A stretch of 64,000 bases of DNA from Sphingomonas pokkalii (GTDB taxonomy: Bacteria; Pseudomonadota; Alphaproteobacteria; Sphingomonadales; Sphingomonadaceae): NCBI RefSeq assembly GCF_003096275.1, contig NZ_QENQ01000001.1:1355755-1419754 (forward strand), read 5' to 3'. Of the stretch, positions 35,249-44,120 are shown piece after piece (position 1 is the stretch's first letter; the number at the start of each line of letters is the position of its first letter). The translations under genes were made by a program, and so were the position numbers. A model generated the notes under the pieces. It made no database searches, was not told where the DNA came from, and saw nothing but the letters and a program-made list of their open reading frames with translations.

Positions 35249-36051
35249 CCTGGCTGGAGGGTGCGCTCACCACGGTCACGCTGTGTTGGCGGATCGAGCG
35301 GCGCGACGGCGTGACCATCGGGCTGACCGCGCACGATCGCGACCTGTGGCGCGACGGGCTGCTCTATCGCGCGGCACCGGGAATGACGCCGAGCGCGATC
35401 GAGCGCAGCGCCTCGCTGGAGGCGGATGCGATGGACGTGCGCGGCGTGCTGGCGAGCGATGCGATCAGCGAAGCCGATCTGCTCGCCGGGCGCTGGGACG
35501 GGGCGCGGGTGGCGATCTTCGCGACCGACTGGACGGCGCCGGGGGAGACCGTTCCGCTGGGCGAGGGCGTGCTGGGCGCGATCGAGACCCGCGACGGCGC
35601 GATCACCGCCGAGCTGCGTGGGGCGACCGCTGCGTTCGAGGCGCCGGTGGTGGAGGCGACCTCGCCCGATTGCCGGGCGGCGCTGGGCGATGCGCGCTGC
35701 CGGATCGACCTGGCCGGGCGGCGGCGGTTCGCGCGGGTGGTGGCGATCGAGGACGCCGTGCTGACGCTCGATGCCGCCGAGCCCGTCGCCAACGCCTATG
35801 GCGGCGGGCGGCTGCGCTGGTTCGGCGGGGCGAATAGCGGGCTGGTGGACGGGATCGCCGCATCGGACGGCGCGACGGTGACGCTGCGCGTGCCGCCGCG
35901 GTTCGAAGGCGCGGGCGCGCTGGTCGAGCTGATCGAGGGATGCGACGGCCGGATCGAGACCTGCGCGGCGCGCTTCGGCAACGCGGCGAACTTTCGCGGC
36001 GAGCCCTATCTGCCGGGCACCGACCTGCTGACCCGGTATCCTGGCGGATGA
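35245..36051 (+). CDS. GTA tail hub protein, DUF2163/BR0599 (g13-like)
   Basis: 268 residues with TVTLCWRIERRDGVTIGLTAHDRDL, SLEADAMDVRGVLASDAISEADLLAGRWDGA, SPDCRAALGDARCRIDL and FGNAANFRGEPYLPGTDLL; the C-terminal part with Cys pairs (SPDC, ARC, GCDGRIETC) is the BR0599 domain, often metal-binding in GTAs. Forms the ring below the distal tail protein. Overlaps both neighbours by 4 bases. Confidence 0.9.
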   Translation: MTWLEGALTTVTLCWRIERRDGVTIGLTAHDRDLWRDGLLYRAAPGMTPSAIERSASLEADAMDVRGVLASDAISEADLLAGRWDGARVAIFATDWTAPGETVPLGEGVLGAIETRDGAITAELRGATAAFEAPVVEATSPDCRAALGDARCRIDLAGRRRFARVVAIEDAVLTLDAAEPVANAYGGGRLRWFGGANSGLVDGIAASDGATVTLRVPPRFEGAGALVELIEGCDGRIETCAARFGNAANFRGEPYLPGTDLLTRYPGG

Positions 36052-36452
36052 GCGGGGCGCAGGGGCTCGCGGCGGCGCGGGCGGCGATCGGCGTGCGCTT
36101 CCGGCTGCACGGCCGCGATCCGGCGCACGGACTGGATTGCGTGGGGCTGGTCGCGCTGGCGCTGCGGGCGCAGGGGATGCGGACGGCGATCCCCGACGAC
36201 TATCCCCTGCGTACCGGCGATGCCGCACGGGCGGCGGCGGCGCTGCGGCGGGCCGGGCTGCTGCCGGTGGAGAACGCCGCGCCGGGCGACGTGCTGTTGC
36301 TGCGGGCCGGGCCGGGGCAGCTCCACCTGGCGATCGCGGGCGAGGGAAGCATCGTCCATGCCGATGCGGTGCTGCGCCGCGTCGTCGAGCGGCCGGGCGT
36401 GCCGCCCTGGCCGATCCTGCGCTGCTGGCGCTGGCCGAAAGGAGAGGAATGA
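36048..36452 (+). CDS. GTA NlpC/P60 cysteine peptidase (g14-like)
   Basis: 134 residues with the papain-like triad of cell-wall endopeptidases: Cys31 in HGLDCVGLV, His93 in QLHLAIAG and His104 in SIVHAD. It would cut peptidoglycan peptide stems to let DNA into the recipient. Located at the tail tip in RcGTA. Catalytic residues are intact. Confidence 0.9.
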   Translation: MSGAQGLAAARAAIGVRFRLHGRDPAHGLDCVGLVALALRAQGMRTAIPDDYPLRTGDAARAAAALRRAGLLPVENAAPGDVLLLRAGPGQLHLAIAGEGSIVHADAVLRRVVERPGVPPWPILRCWRWPKGEE

Positions 36453-38620
36453 TGGCGACGGTGGTACTGACCATCGCCGGCGGTCTGATCGGCGGACCGC
36501 TCGGCGCGGGACTGGGCGGGCTGATCGGCAACACGATCGACCGCCAGCTGCTGCGACCGGGCACCCGCGAGGGCGCGCGGCTGGCCGATCTGCGGGTGCA
36601 GACGTCGAGCTATGGCACGCAGATCCCCAAGCTGTTCGGCAGGCTGCGGGTAGCCGGATCGGTGATCTGGGCGACCGACCTGATCGAGCATCGCGCGACC
36701 GAAGGCGGCGGCAAGGGGCGCGGCGCAGCGACGGTGTTCACCTACACGGCGTCGTTCGCGGTGGCGCTTTCGGCACGGCCGATCCTGCGCGTCGAGCGGA
36801 TCTGGGCGGACGGACAGCTGCTGCGCGGTGCGGCGGGCGACTTCAAGGTGCGCACCGGCTTCCGCCTCCATCACGGCAGCGAGGACCAGCCGGTCGATCC
36901 GCTGATCGCATCGGCGGAGGGAATCGGGCTGGCCCCGGCGCATCGCGGCATCGCCTATGCGGTGTTCGAGGATCTGGAACTGGCGACCTTCGGCAACCGC
37001 ATCCCCCAACTCAGTTTCGAAGTGGTGGCCGATCCGGCGCCGGTCGCGCTGGGGACGATCGCTTCCAGCATTGCGCCTGCGATCGAGGGGGCCGCGCTGT
37101 CGCTGCCGGTCGCCGGCTTTTCGGTCCAGGGGCCGACCATCGGTTCCGTGCTGGAGAACATCCTGGCGGCAAGCGGCGGCTGGCTGCGCAGCGAGGGGCA
37201 GGCGCTGCGGCTGATCGAAGGCGATGGCGCCGCCGAACGCTGGCCCGATGCTGGCGCACATCGCGGCGAGGCGGGACGCGGCCGGGGCACCCGATCGATC
37301 GCCGCCGCCGATACCGCGGCGCGACGGGTGAGCGTGCAGTATTACGACGCGGCGCGCGACTATCAGGCGGGCGTGCAGCAGGCCTGCCGCGACGGGCCGG
37401 GCAATCGCGACTCTCGGATCGAACTGCCGGCGGTGCTGGAGGCGCCCGCCGCCAAGGCGCTGGCGGCGGGCGCCTTGCTGCGCGCGGATAGCGGCCGCGA
37501 GCGCCGCACGATCACGCTGGGCTGGGACGCGCTTGCCGTTCGTCCGGGCGAACGGATCGCCATCGAGGGCGCGCCAGGGCAATGGCGGGTCGATCGATGG
37601 GCGCTGGAGCGGATGACCGTGCGCCTGGAATGCGTGCGGATCGCCCGGACACCGATCGCCGGCAGCGCAAGCGCGGGACGGGCGGTCGCGGCGCCGGACG
37701 AGCGCCATGGCACCACCATGGCGTGCTGGTTCGAACTGCCGCCCCTCGACGACACGCCGCTCGCCCGCCCCCGCTTCGCCGTGGCGGCGGCGGGAACGGC
37801 GGCCGGATGGCGCCGGGCGATGCTGTCGTACAGCAGGGATGGCGGCATTTCCTGGGAAGCGGCGGGCAGCACGGCTTATCCGGCGGTGCTGGGAACGATC
37901 GTGGAGCCGCCCGGCACGGGATGCGCGACGCTGACCGATGGCATCCATCACGTGATCGTGGAGCTTGCGAACGCGGCGATGGTGCTGGCGAACGCCGATG
38001 ATCGCGGGCTCGATGCGGGCGCCAACCTTGCGATGCTGGGGGCGGAACTGATCCAGTTCGCCCGCGCGGAGCCGCTGGGCGGCACGCACTGGCGGCTTTC
38101 CCGGCTCTGGCGGGGACGACGGGGCACGGACCCTGCGATCGGCACGCAGAGGGCCGGGGACCGCTTTGTCCTGCTCACGCGCGACACGGTGAAGCTGATC
38201 GACCTCGACGTTGCGATCGGCGGATCGGTGCAGCTCCTGGCGCAAGGGGTGGAAGCGGAGAGCGACGTCGCGCCGCTGACCGCCCCGGTTTCCGGCATTT
38301 CGCTGCTGCCCCCGGCGCCGGTGCAACTGCGTGCAACGCGGGAGGGAAGCGATATCCGGCTGCGATGGGCGCGGCGGAGCCGCGCCGGCGGGGCATGGCA
38401 GGACGGGGTGGACATTCCGATCGGTGAACAGAGCGAAGCCTATGCGGTGGAAATCGATGCCGCCGGCCGGGTGGACAGGCTTTCCACGTCCCAGCCGAGC
38501 GTGACGATCGGCGCGGCGGGACTGCAGTTCCCCGCGACGCTGCGCGTCTTCCAGATCGGAACCTATGGCCGCTCCACCGCGGCGACGCTGACGCTTTCCA
38601 GCCTAGGAGAGGTGCCATGA
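36449..38620 (+). CDS. GTA baseplate/receptor hub protein (g15-like, short form)
   Basis: 723 residues. N-terminus MMATVVLTIAGGLIGGPLGA is a glycine-zipper segment; then LADLRVQTSSYGTQIPKLFGRLRVAGSVIWATDL, VFTYTASFAVALS, GTQIP and RVERIWADGQLL, the phage tail protein 3/megatron pattern; the C-terminal half has ARRVSVQYYDAARDYQAGVQQA and a FN3-like beta region (PPAPVQLRATREGSDIRLRW). RcGTA g15 is nearly twice as long and carries a TIM-barrel domain that I do not find here. Likely host recognition and tail tip closure. Confidence 0.87.
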   Translation: MMATVVLTIAGGLIGGPLGAGLGGLIGNTIDRQLLRPGTREGARLADLRVQTSSYGTQIPKLFGRLRVAGSVIWATDLIEHRATEGGGKGRGAATVFTYTASFAVALSARPILRVERIWADGQLLRGAAGDFKVRTGFRLHHGSEDQPVDPLIASAEGIGLAPAHRGIAYAVFEDLELATFGNRIPQLSFEVVADPAPVALGTIASSIAPAIEGAALSLPVAGFSVQGPTIGSVLENILAASGGWLRSEGQALRLIEGDGAAERWPDAGAHRGEAGRGRGTRSIAAADTAARRVSVQYYDAARDYQAGVQQACRDGPGNRDSRIELPAVLEAPAAKALAAGALLRADSGRERRTITLGWDALAVRPGERIAIEGAPGQWRVDRWALERMTVRLECVRIARTPIAGSASAGRAVAAPDERHGTTMACWFELPPLDDTPLARPRFAVAAAGTAAGWRRAMLSYSRDGGISWEAAGSTAYPAVLGTIVEPPGTGCATLTDGIHHVIVELANAAMVLANADDRGLDAGANLAMLGAELIQFARAEPLGGTHWRLSRLWRGRRGTDPAIGTQRAGDRFVLLTRDTVKLIDLDVAIGGSVQLLAQGVEAESDVAPLTAPVSGISLLPPAPVQLRATREGSDIRLRWARRSRAGGAWQDGVDIPIGEQSEAYAVEIDAAGRVDRLSTSQPSVTIGAAGLQFPATLRVFQIGTYGRSTAATLTLSSLGEVP

Positions 38621-39120
38621 CGATTGCTGCCACCGACCGTTTCGATCTGCCCCTGCTGGAGCCGGGGCAGGCGCAGAAGGAGATGTTCCACAACGAGGCG
38701 TTGCTGCGGATCGACATTCTGACGCACGCGTCCGTCGTATCGGCACAAATGGAGGTTCCGCCTTCCTCGCCGCAGCTAGGCCAGTGCTGGCTGATCGGGA
38801 ATGCGCCGTCCGGCGCATGGGCCGGCCATGCCGGGAGCCTGGCCGCCTGGACGGCGGGAGGCTGGCGCTTTGTTGCACCGCGGGAAGGCCTGCAGCTGTG
38901 GATCGAGGATAGCGGCGTTCCCGCCCGCTTCCTTGGCGGAGAATGGTACCAGAATAGAACCTATGGGGAAGTTTTTGTCCAAGGGCATCAAGTGGTTGGC
39001 GAAAGAGGCGCGGCCATCGCGGAACCGGAAGGCGGGACGACGGTTGACGTGGAGGCGCGTAGAACCATTTCTGCGGTGCTGGACGCGTTGCGCGGACACG
39101 GGCTAATCGATGCTGGATAA
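38617..39120 (+). CDS. DUF2793 protein at the end of the GTA cluster
   Basis: 167 residues. MTIAATDRFDLPLLEPGQAQ, KEMFHNEALLRIDILTHASV, PPSSPQLGQCWLIGNAPSGAWAGHAG and WRFVAPREGLQLWIEDSG match DUF2793, a family seen next to alphaproteobacterial phage and GTA tail tip genes. Codon use shifts in the last ~60 codons. Overlaps g15 by 4 bases; last gene of the cluster. Possibly a tail-tip fibre adaptor. Confidence 0.88.
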   Translation: MTIAATDRFDLPLLEPGQAQKEMFHNEALLRIDILTHASVVSAQMEVPPSSPQLGQCWLIGNAPSGAWAGHAGSLAAWTAGGWRFVAPREGLQLWIEDSGVPARFLGGEWYQNRTYGEVFVQGHQVVGERGAAIAEPEGGTTVDVEARRTISAVLDALRGHGLIDAG

Positions 39121-39228
39121 GCTGTGACGTTCATGCAACAGTCCGCAGATTTGTGCGCTTGCACCGAAACTTTGGTTTGAGTAGTGAGTTTGGGCTGTCC
39201 GTTAGGACGACCATGAAAGGGGATTATA

Positions 39229-40368
39229 ATGCGGAAGCTAGCCGTCACTTTGGCACTTGCCACGACCGCGCTGAGCACGCCCGCCTTCGCCCGCGACGAC
39301 GCGTGGTATGTGGGTGTTGAAGGCGGCGCGATGCTCGTCGAAGACATTCACTTCGACGTCGGCGCCAGCAAGGATGCTGTGACGCAGAACAACAATCACG
39401 CCGGCTGGGATGTCGGCGGCAACATCGGCTATGATTTCGGCCCGTTCCGTGCGGAAGCCGAAGTCAGCTATCGCCGCGTTTCGGGTGACTCGCTCCGTTC
39501 GACGGTCGGCCTTCCGATCCGCAACAGCGCGGGTGCAGCAGCCGTCTATCCGGCGGGTAGCTACCAGAACACCGGCAGCAAGACCTCGGCTCTGTCGTTC
39601 ATGGTCAACGGCCTGCTCGACTTCGGTGACGACAACGGCCTGCAGGGCTTTGTCGGCGGCGGTGCCGGCGTGTCGCGCGTGAAGAACAACCTGTTCGTCA
39701 ACGGCACTGCCGATACGGTCGCGGACTCCGACACCGTGTTCGCATGGCAGGCTCTGGCCGGCGTTCGCGCGCCGATCAGCAAGAAGGTCGACGTGTCGCT
39801 GAAGTATCGCTTCTTCAACGCGCCGGACGTCAAGCTGGTCGACATCGGCGGCAACCAGTGGAAGGGTCGCTTCCGCTCGCACAGCCTGCTCGTGGGTCTG
39901 ACCTACAACTTCGGTGCGCCTGAGCCCGTCGCCGAGCCGGCTCCGCCGCCCCCGCCGCCGCCCGTCGCCGAGCCGGCCCCGCCGCCCCCGCCGCCCCCGG
40001 CGCCGGAAGCCAAGGTCTGCACGCCTGGGCCGTACATCGTGTTCTTCGACTGGAACAAGGCCGATGTGACTCCGGAAGCGGCGAGCATCCTGGACAATGC
40101 GATCAGCAACTATGCCGATTGCAGCAACACCCAGGTCGTTCTGGCCGGCCACGCCGACCGTTCGGGTTCGGCGAGCTACAACGTCGGTCTGTCGCAGCGT
40201 CGCGCGGACTCGGTGAAGGCCTACATGACCGGCAAGGGCATTCCGAGCGGCGTGATCACGACCGAAGCGTTCGGCGAAAGCCGTCCGCGCGTCGAGACCG
40301 CCGACGGCGTCCGCGAACTGCAGAACCGTCGTGTGGAAATCACCTACGGTCCGGGTTCGGGTCAGTAA
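39229..40368 (+). CDS. OmpA-family outer-membrane protein
   Basis: 379 residues. Signal peptide MRKLAVTLALATTALSTPAFA; residues about 23-225 form an eight-strand barrel (WYVGVEGGAML ... LLVGLTYNFGAPEP); a Pro-rich hinge of two PVAEPAPPPPPP units; then the peptidoglycan-binding OmpA domain with YIVFFDWNKADVTPEA and GHADRSGSASYNVGLSQRRA (the conserved Asp and Arg that bind diaminopimelate). It anchors outer membrane to cell wall. AAAGGGGAT upstream. Followed by a strong terminator. Confidence 0.95.
   Translation: MRKLAVTLALATTALSTPAFARDDAWYVGVEGGAMLVEDIHFDVGASKDAVTQNNNHAGWDVGGNIGYDFGPFRAEAEVSYRRVSGDSLRSTVGLPIRNSAGAAAVYPAGSYQNTGSKTSALSFMVNGLLDFGDDNGLQGFVGGGAGVSRVKNNLFVNGTADTVADSDTVFAWQALAGVRAPISKKVDVSLKYRFFNAPDVKLVDIGGNQWKGRFRSHSLLVGLTYNFGAPEPVAEPAPPPPPPPVAEPAPPPPPPPAPEAKVCTPGPYIVFFDWNKADVTPEAASILDNAISNYADCSNTQVVLAGHADRSGSASYNVGLSQRRADSVKAYMTGKGIPSGVITTEAFGESRPRVETADGVRELQNRRVEITYGPGSGQ
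39925..39996 (+). repeat. two 36-bp tandem units in the OmpA hinge
   Basis: Encodes PVAEPAPPPPPP twice, the two copies differing by one base. The unit number could vary between strains and change hinge length. Confidence 0.8.
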
Positions 40369-40401
40369 GACCTGCCCGCCCGCAAGGGACGAAGCAAAGA
40401 G

Positions 40402-40434
40402 GGGAGGCCGGGCGACCGGCCTCCCTTTCTTTTT
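40402..40434 (+). terminator. rho-independent terminator after ompA
   Basis: GGGAGGCCGG (40402-40411), GCGA loop, CCGGCCTCCC (40416-40425), then TTTCTTTTT. A perfect 10-bp stem. Confidence 0.93.
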
Positions 40435-40572
40435 GTGCCGCGCGCGCCGCCGGCAGCGTCATTGCGCGCTAAGCGCGTTTTCCCCTTGGGCGAAGACGCT
40501 CTACGTTGTTGATTGCCGCATTTTCCGAGCCGTTGACCGTAAACGGTCACCTTGAAAATGCTCTGGCGCGTG

Positions 40573-41304
40573 CTAGCCGGCGGCCAGCGCACCCGCCAGC
40601 CAGGCCGGCACCAGCGCATCGCCCAGCGCCTCCACGCGGCGCAGCTCCACCATTATCCCGAGTTCCGGATAGGTTGCACGCGTGCGATCGCCGGCTTCCG
40701 CCAAAGGCGCAACGACCAGCCGGCGGTTCACCTTGGCGCGATAATGCATCCGCGCGGTGTTCTCCTGCCCGACATAGCAGCCCTTGGTGAAGCTGACGCC
40801 GCCCAGTTCCCCGGCATTGCATTCGAGCCATAACGTCTTGTCGCTGCCGAGTTCGGCCGCGCCTTCGGCGACGCCGAGCGACAGGCGATGCGCGCGCCAG
40901 GCATCGGCAGCGCCGCTTCCGCCGGCCGCCCCGAGCCAGCGATAGCCGAGCGCGGGCAGGCGCGGATCGGCGGCTGCCCCGGCCCGTGGCGCCGGCGACC
41001 AGTGCACGCCGCCATCGATCGGCGCGATGGTGATGGCACGGCGCAGCCGGTAGAGGGTCAAGCGGCGGGCCAGCGCTTCGCGCGCAGCGGCCTCACAATC
41101 GATCAGGATCGCATCGCCATCCGCCCAGAGCAGAAAGTCGAACAGCGCCTTGCCTTGCGGCGTGAGCAGCCCCGCCCATTGCGGCGTATCCGGCGTCACG
41201 CGGGCGAGGTCCTGCGTCAGCAGGCCCTGCAGGAAGCCGCGAACATCGTCGCCGGTGAGGCGCAGCAGCGCGCGATCGTCTAGCCAGGTGCTGGTATCGT
41301 TCAT
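40573..41304 (-). CDS. ygfZ: YgfZ-like folate-binding Fe-S assembly protein
   Basis: 243 residues related to the glycine cleavage T protein, needed with tetrahydrofolate for maintaining some iron-sulfur enzymes. The signature FTKGCYVGQE (around residue 176) with its reactive Cys is present, as are LTGDDVRGFLQGLLTQDL near the N-terminus and the LLTPQGKALFDFLL region. Divergent from the dihydroorotase gene by 46 bases. Cytosolic. Confidence 0.92.
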   Translation of the reverse strand: MNDTSTWLDDRALLRLTGDDVRGFLQGLLTQDLARVTPDTPQWAGLLTPQGKALFDFLLWADGDAILIDCEAAAREALARRLTLYRLRRAITIAPIDGGVHWSPAPRAGAAADPRLPALGYRWLGAAGGSGAADAWRAHRLSLGVAEGAAELGSDKTLWLECNAGELGGVSFTKGCYVGQENTARMHYRAKVNRRLVVAPLAEAGDRTRATYPELGIMVELRRVEALGDALVPAWLAGALAAG

Positions 41305-41350
41305 GGCGAACAGGTAGGACGCGGCAAACGCTCACGAAAGAGGCAAAGCC

Positions 41351-42676
41351 ATGGCGAATGTCGAACTCAAGCTGCGCGGCGGTCGCGTGCATCTTCCCAG
41401 CGGCCCCGCGGAGGTGGACGTCGGCGTATCGGGCGGCAAGATCGTCGCGATCAGCGCGGTGGGCGATGCCGGCGAGACGATCGACTGCACCGGGCTGGAC
41501 GTGCTGCCGGGCGTGATCGACAGCCAGGTGCATTTCCGCGAGCCCGGCCTGGAGGCCAAGGAAGACCTGGAGAGCGGCAGCCGATCGGCGGTGCTGGGCG
41601 GCGTGACCGCGGTGTTCGAGATGCCGAACACCAAGCCCAATACCGACAGCGAGGCGGCCGTGGCCGACAAGCTGCAGCGCGCGTACCACCGCATGTGGTG
41701 CGACCATGCCTTCTATGTCGGGGCGACCAACCATAACGCCGAGCAGCTGGCCGAGCTGGAGCGGCTGCCGGGAACGGCGGGCGTGAAGATCTTCATGGGC
41801 GCCTCGACCGGCGACCTGCTGGTATCGGACGACGCCAATCTTGCGCGGGTGCTCGCCTCGGGCCATCGCCGCGTCGCGATCCATGCCGAGGACGAGTTCC
41901 GGATGCAGGAGCGGCTGGGCGAGCGCGTGCCCGGCGATCCTTCCTCGCATCCCGTGTGGCGCGACGATGAGAGCGCGATCCTCGCCACCCGCCGCATCCT
42001 GCGGCTGGCGCGGGCGGCGCGGCGGCGGATCCATGTGCTCCATGTCACCACGCCGGCTGAACTAGAGCTGCTGGGGCAGCACAAGGATATCGCGACCTGC
42101 GAGGTCACGCCCCAGCACCTCACGCTGGCGGGCGAGGAGGCCTATCCCAGCATCGGCACCTATGCCCAGATGAACCCGCCGATCCGCTCGGGCGCGCATC
42201 GCGACGGGCTGTGGCACTGGCTGCGCCAGGGCGTGCCCGACGTGCTCGGCTCGGACCATGCGCCGCACACGCTGGCGGAAAAGGCCAAGCCCTATCCCGA
42301 CAGCCCCAGCGGGATGCCGGGCGTGCAGACGCTGCTGCCGCTGATGCTCAACCATGTCGCGGAAGGGCGGCTGACGCTGCAGCGGCTGATCGACCTGACC
42401 AGCGCCGGCCCGCAGCGCATCTTCGGGCTGGTCGGCAAGGGCCGCATCGTGCCGGGCTATGATGCCGATTTCACCGTCGTTGACCTCAAGGCGCGCTGGA
42501 CGGTGGACGAGGCCTGGCTGGCCTCGCGCTGCGGCTGGTCGCCGTTTACCGGGATGCAGCTGACCGGTCGCCCGGTCGGCACGATCATCCGCGGGCACCG
42601 GGTGATGTGGGAAGCGCAGCTCGCCGAGCAGGCGATCGGCGAGCCGGTGAAGTTCGAAGCCGTCGAATTCGGCTGA
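41351..42676 (+). CDS. dihydroorotase (amidohydrolase family)
   Basis: 441 residues. Ring closure of carbamoyl aspartate in pyrimidine synthesis. Present: VLPGVIDSQVHFREPG, EMPNTKPNT, the carboxylated lysine in GVKIFMGASTGD, IHAEDE, LHVTTPAELE, CEVTPQHL and the catalytic GSDHAPHT. The first metal-binding pair is QVH rather than the usual HxH: one zinc ligand is a Gln, as in some alphaproteobacterial members. It might have an altered metal centre. Preceded by AGGCAAAGCC. Monocistronic. Confidence 0.88.
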   Translation: MANVELKLRGGRVHLPSGPAEVDVGVSGGKIVAISAVGDAGETIDCTGLDVLPGVIDSQVHFREPGLEAKEDLESGSRSAVLGGVTAVFEMPNTKPNTDSEAAVADKLQRAYHRMWCDHAFYVGATNHNAEQLAELERLPGTAGVKIFMGASTGDLLVSDDANLARVLASGHRRVAIHAEDEFRMQERLGERVPGDPSSHPVWRDDESAILATRRILRLARAARRRIHVLHVTTPAELELLGQHKDIATCEVTPQHLTLAGEEAYPSIGTYAQMNPPIRSGAHRDGLWHWLRQGVPDVLGSDHAPHTLAEKAKPYPDSPSGMPGVQTLLPLMLNHVAEGRLTLQRLIDLTSAGPQRIFGLVGKGRIVPGYDADFTVVDLKARWTVDEAWLASRCGWSPFTGMQLTGRPVGTIIRGHRVMWEAQLAEQAIGEPVKFEAVEFG

Positions 42677-42720
42677 GGCGAGGGGGCGGGGCTGCCGGTG
42701 CGGCCCCGCCCGTCACAGGA

Positions 42721-43473
42721 TCAGAAGGGCAGCCAGCGCTGCTTCTCGCTGAACTTCATATAGCCGGCATTGACGCCCAGCCGCCAGCCGACGCCCAGCC
42801 GCACCGGGATCAGCACGATGTCGCCCCGGCGCAGATAGGAGGCGGAGAAGCCGCCGACGAAATAGGCATGGCCCTCGCCCTGCGGGAAGCGCTTGTAGAG
42901 ATCCTGGGTATCGTAGAGGTTGTAGACCAGCACGAACACCTTGTTCGCGTCGCCGCCGAGGTCGAAGCCGATCGAGGGGCCGGTCCAATAGACCGGGCGC
43001 TGGCCTTCGATCTTGTGGAACATCTCACCCTTGCCATAGCGCAGGCCGACGCCGATCGCGCCCGATGCCTCGCTCCCGGCGATATAGGCGTTGGGCTTGC
43101 CCTGGTCTTTCAGAATGTCCTCGAGCAGCTTGGCGAGCCCCGAGGCGCCCTTGCCGAACGTACCCTCGGCCGCGGCCAGCAGATCGTCCTTCTCGAACGT
43201 ATCGGTGGCGGCCTGGCGCGCGGTGGTGCCGGCAGGATCGGCTGCGACCGGGCTGGCCGGCGCGGTTTGGGCCGGCGGCGGCGGCGTCTCGACCGGCGGC
43301 GGGGCGGTATCGGCCGGCGGGTAGGATTGCTGCTGCTGGGGCGGCGGCGTCTTCAGGTCCGAATCGATCGCGGTATTGGGATCGATCGTCGTCATCTGCG
43401 CGGCGGCGGGGACGCTACCCAGCCCGGCAAGGGCGACTGCCAGAAGCGTGAACCAACCCGATCGCATCATCAA
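42721..43473 (-). CDS. DUF1134 (EipA-like) envelope protein
   Basis: 250 residues with signal peptide MMMRSGWFTLLAVALAGLGSVPAAAQ (start could also be the third Met), a Pro/Gln-rich disordered region to about residue 85, and the DUF1134 domain from KDDLLAAAEGTFGKGASGLAKLLEDIL through PVYWTGPSIGFDLGGDANKVFVLVYNL to LGVGWRLGVNAGYMKFSEKQRW. In Brucella the family member EipA is needed for envelope integrity under cell-cycle (CtrA) control. Convergent with dihydroorotase. Confidence 0.9.
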   Translation of the reverse strand: MMMRSGWFTLLAVALAGLGSVPAAAQMTTIDPNTAIDSDLKTPPPQQQQSYPPADTAPPPVETPPPPAQTAPASPVAADPAGTTARQAATDTFEKDDLLAAAEGTFGKGASGLAKLLEDILKDQGKPNAYIAGSEASGAIGVGLRYGKGEMFHKIEGQRPVYWTGPSIGFDLGGDANKVFVLVYNLYDTQDLYKRFPQGEGHAYFVGGFSASYLRRGDIVLIPVRLGVGWRLGVNAGYMKFSEKQRWLPF

Positions 43474-43631
43474 AAATATCCCGAACCCTGCTGCTTTTCG
43501 CGCGCTACTCTAGGGGCGCGGGCCTGTCGCGGCAATGAATGGGCGCCGGATCGAATCGATTTCGCGTCGGGGCGGTTAATCCCGTTGATTGCGGGCGAAG
43601 GGCTCGTTATAGGGCTCGCCTCGGCGCATCC

Positions 43632-43724
43632 GGAGACGTGGGTGAGTGGCTGAAACCAGCGGTTTGCTAAACCGCCGTACGGGGATTACTCGTACCGAGG
43701 GTTCGAATCCCTCCGTCTCCGCCA
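43632..43724 (+). tRNA. tRNA-Ser (anticodon GCT)
   Basis: Type II tRNA of 93 bases with a long variable arm: acceptor GGAGACG pairs with CGTCTCC, anticodon stem CGGTT/AACCG with GCT, variable arm GTACGGGGATTACTCGTAC, T-arm GAGGGTTCGAATCCCTC, discriminator G and encoded CCA. Confidence 0.97.
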
Positions 43725-44120
43725 GTTGAAAATTGCGCCACATTTCCGTTTAAAATCAAGGTATTGCAGGGCTCTCAGCAGGTGCCGTGTACCCCAATCT
43801 GTACCCACAAAATTTGACGCACGGATAGGCGAATCTGGTTTGCAGACTCGTTGCCCTCTCGCCCGAAACAAGGCGGGGCAGCAGACCTACGGGCTATTTG
43901 CCACACCCTGCCCGCTGGATTCCGGCGCGGCTGAACGCGATCGCGATCATCGCCTTCCTGCCAATCCCCTGTCTTCAACCGAAGTTCGACACGGAGTGGA
44001 GATGAGACAAACCGTCCTATGGTCAAGGCGCGGCCTTGAGCGTAGCAAGCAAAATCTGTGGCGCTCGGGAAGGACATTAATGGTCTCCCACCGAGTTGAT
44101 GCCGCAACCGAGCGTTGCAG
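43725..44120. other. non-coding stretch at the border of the accessory block
   Basis: About 400 bases with lower GC at its left end and no believable gene; short open frames here have no composition or ribosome site in favour. It holds a direct repeat TGTACCC separated by 5 bases (TGTACCCCAATCTGTACCC, about 43787-43805). Position right after a tRNA 3' end makes a decayed integration site possible. Confidence 0.5.

Noticed and set aside
23268..39120. Active prophage
   Set aside because: No integrase, replication, lysis or lysogeny genes lie inside the run; gene order matches g1-g15 of GTAs and the cluster is too small for an autonomous phage, although a defective prophage cannot be formally excluded.
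40533..40550. TGACCGT-AA-ACGGTCA palindrome as terminator of ygfZ
   Set aside because: The stem is short and no T run follows on either strand; could be an operator but nothing else supports it.
43686..43871. Small minus-strand peptide ending RRRRDSNPRYE
   Set aside because: Reverse translation of tRNA-Ser, not a gene.
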